A DNA stretch of 64,000 nt, from NCBI GenBank assembly GCA_963836665.1, contig CAWIKL010000002.1, positions 682,001 to 746,000 of the forward strand. Direction: 5' to 3'. This DNA is from JAICSD01 sp963836665 (GTDB lineage Bacteria > Acidobacteriota > Vicinamibacteria > Vicinamibacterales > 2-12-FULL-66-21). Position numbers and translations under genes: made by a program. Shown piece after piece: positions 63,000 to 64,000 of the stretch. The notes under the pieces were generated by a model. It was not told where the DNA came from. It saw only the letters and a list, made by a program, of their open reading frames with translations, and searched no databases. The stretch's first letter is position 1. Each line of letters starts with the position of its first letter.

Positions 63000-63220
63000 G
63001 TGAACATGATGGTGTCGCTGTCCGGCCTGGTCTGACCCCTATTACGAACGACCTCGTGTCCTTGCGTTGATCTGTCGGTTGGGTCGGACAGCACACTCAC
63101 CCAGATGCGATCTGACCGGGTGGGCAGTGACCCAATAGGGGCCTGGCTCGCGAGCTCCATCACAGTCCTGTCCGCCCGCCCGCTCAGAGCGTGTCGTCAT
63201 CCGACGGGAGAATCCGACTC
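63000..63220 (+). ncRNA. Non-coding 5' region of IS110 element 2 (candidate bridge RNA)
   Basis: About 220 bases between the cut-off OrfB and the next IS110 transposase. The length and position match a bridge-RNA locus of the IS110 family. No coding is visible, and gtccgacc/ggtcgga-type complementary words (about 63078-63095, 63220-63230) suggest structure. Confidence 0.35.
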
Positions 63221-64000
63221 ATGTCCGACCCTCGTGCCAGCGCGGCGTCTACGACCACCATCATCGTCGGAGTCGATACACACAAGTCTGTCCACGTCGC
63301 TGTGGCCATCGATCACCTAGGCCTGCGGCTCGCCAGCTGCAGCGTCTCCGCCGATCGGGCTGGCTACGCCGCACTGCTCGCGTGGGCACGGACGCTCGGT
63401 CCTGTTGGGGTATTCGGGATCGAGGGCACCGGCTCGTACGGTGTCGGCTTGGCCAGCTACGTGCGACGCCAGGCACTGCGCGTCGTTGAGGTCAGTCATT
63501 GCGATCGACGCAAACGGCGCAACAACGGCAAGAGCGACACATTGGACGCCGAGTCCGCCGCCCGGTCCGTCCTCGCCGGCCTCGCCACAGCCGTTCCAAA
63601 ATCGGCGGATGGCGACGCCGAAATGGTCCGCCAAATCAAGGTGGCCCGCGACACGGCGGTCAAAGCCAGGAGTGCCGCGATCATCGCCCTGAAGACGCTG
63701 ATCGTCAACGCCCCGCCGGAGCTGCGCGAAGCTCTTGAGCCGCTGACCGACCGCAAGCTCATCGATCGGTGTGCCCGGCTCCTCCCAGGCATCATTACCG
63801 ACACCACAGCGTCAACCAAACACGCCCTCCGCGCCCTGGCGACGCGCTGGCTCTCTCTCGCCAGCGAGATCGACACCCACGACGAGGGGCTCGACGCGAT
63901 CACGATGGCGGCGGCTCCGAGGCTTCGTCACGCGTTCGGCATCGGGTCTGATTCGGCGGCCGAGATGATGATCGTGGCGGGCGACAATCCGACGCGCGTC
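63221..64000 (+). CDS. IS110 family transposase, partial (runs off the window)
   Basis: 260 codons are visible, with no stop before the window ends. The RuvC-like start is IIVGVDTHKSVHVAVAIDHL, the glutamate lies in GVFGIEGTGSYGVGLASYVR, and the aspartates in KSDTLDAESAARSVLAGLAT. This is a different subfamily from the element at 60705. The C-terminal serine domain lies outside the window. Confidence 0.9.
   Translation, partial: MSDPRASAASTTTIIVGVDTHKSVHVAVAIDHLGLRLASCSVSADRAGYAALLAWARTLGPVGVFGIEGTGSYGVGLASYVRRQALRVVEVSHCDRRKRRNNGKSDTLDAESAARSVLAGLATAVPKSADGDAEMVRQIKVARDTAVKARSAAIIALKTLIVNAPPELREALEPLTDRKLIDRCARLLPGIITDTTASTKHALRALATRWLSLASEIDTHDEGLDAITMAAAPRLRHAFGIGSDSAAEMMIVAGDNPTRV

Overview
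The window looks like chromosomal DNA of a high-GC Acidobacteriota, most likely class Vicinamibacteria. This is inferred from gene content, not computed: two very large Oar-type TonB-dependent receptors with a carboxypeptidase-regulatory-like N-terminal domain, a remnant of a MacB/FtsX-type duplicated permease, PEP-CTERM secreted proteins, a BlaI/M56 pair, Ku plus LigD, and GH43 with a sugar-acid transporter. None of these proves the taxon.

Layout. 1-12.1 kb is ordinary backbone: the tail of a galactose-oxidase-like protein, a PEP-CTERM protein, Ku, a TonB receptor followed upstream by a secreted laminin-G-like protein and a two-component ABC exporter, a BlaI/M56 regulatory pair, LigD, a small acidic protein and a thioredoxin-like 2Fe-2S ferredoxin. 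12.15-28.95 kb is a decayed genomic island. It is bounded by a perfect 47-bp direct repeat: an intact tRNA-Arg(CCG) at the right end and only the 3' part of that tRNA at the left end. Inside are a broken tyrosine integrase, many insertion sequences (IS5, IS701, IS21 and a DDE integrase), a MerA-like flavin disulfide reductase split by two elements, two VOC proteins, a DUF4331 protein, a DUF429-like protein, an ExbD and an orphan antitoxin. 29.1-42.2 kb is backbone again: tRNA-Arg(TCG), a PAS-PAS histidine kinase, a three-gene block (Cys-rich secreted protein, TonB receptor, BNR lipoprotein), a coiled-coil protein, a glycosyltransferase-like membrane protein, an MFS/GH43 operon, a DUF3014 protein and tRNA-Lys(CTT).

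42.2-64 kb is accessory DNA beginning at tRNA-Lys with an integrase remnant fused by deletion to an AAA ATPase remnant. It holds a small HEPN-type pair, secreted and lipoprotein genes, a second PEP-CTERM protein, an IS630, a second identical copy of the 1,444-bp IS5-like element that interrupts a membrane-anchored gene, and a cluster of nuclease genes (HNH, HNH-HIT fusion, and an McrA-like head plus SRA-like plus PD-(D/E)XK protein). It ends in an IS110 / IS3 / IS110 pile-up that runs off the window.

Caution for the reader: at least eight otherwise recognisable genes each carry a single-base frameshift or an early stop (near 13970, 19900, 41749, 55750, 56320, 57716, 58947, 60280). Either this region is decaying or the assembly has residual indel errors. 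Where a gene is marked pseudogene for this reason alone, the call should be revisited against reads. Every start choice, reading-frame repair and domain name here was made by eye, without database searches.
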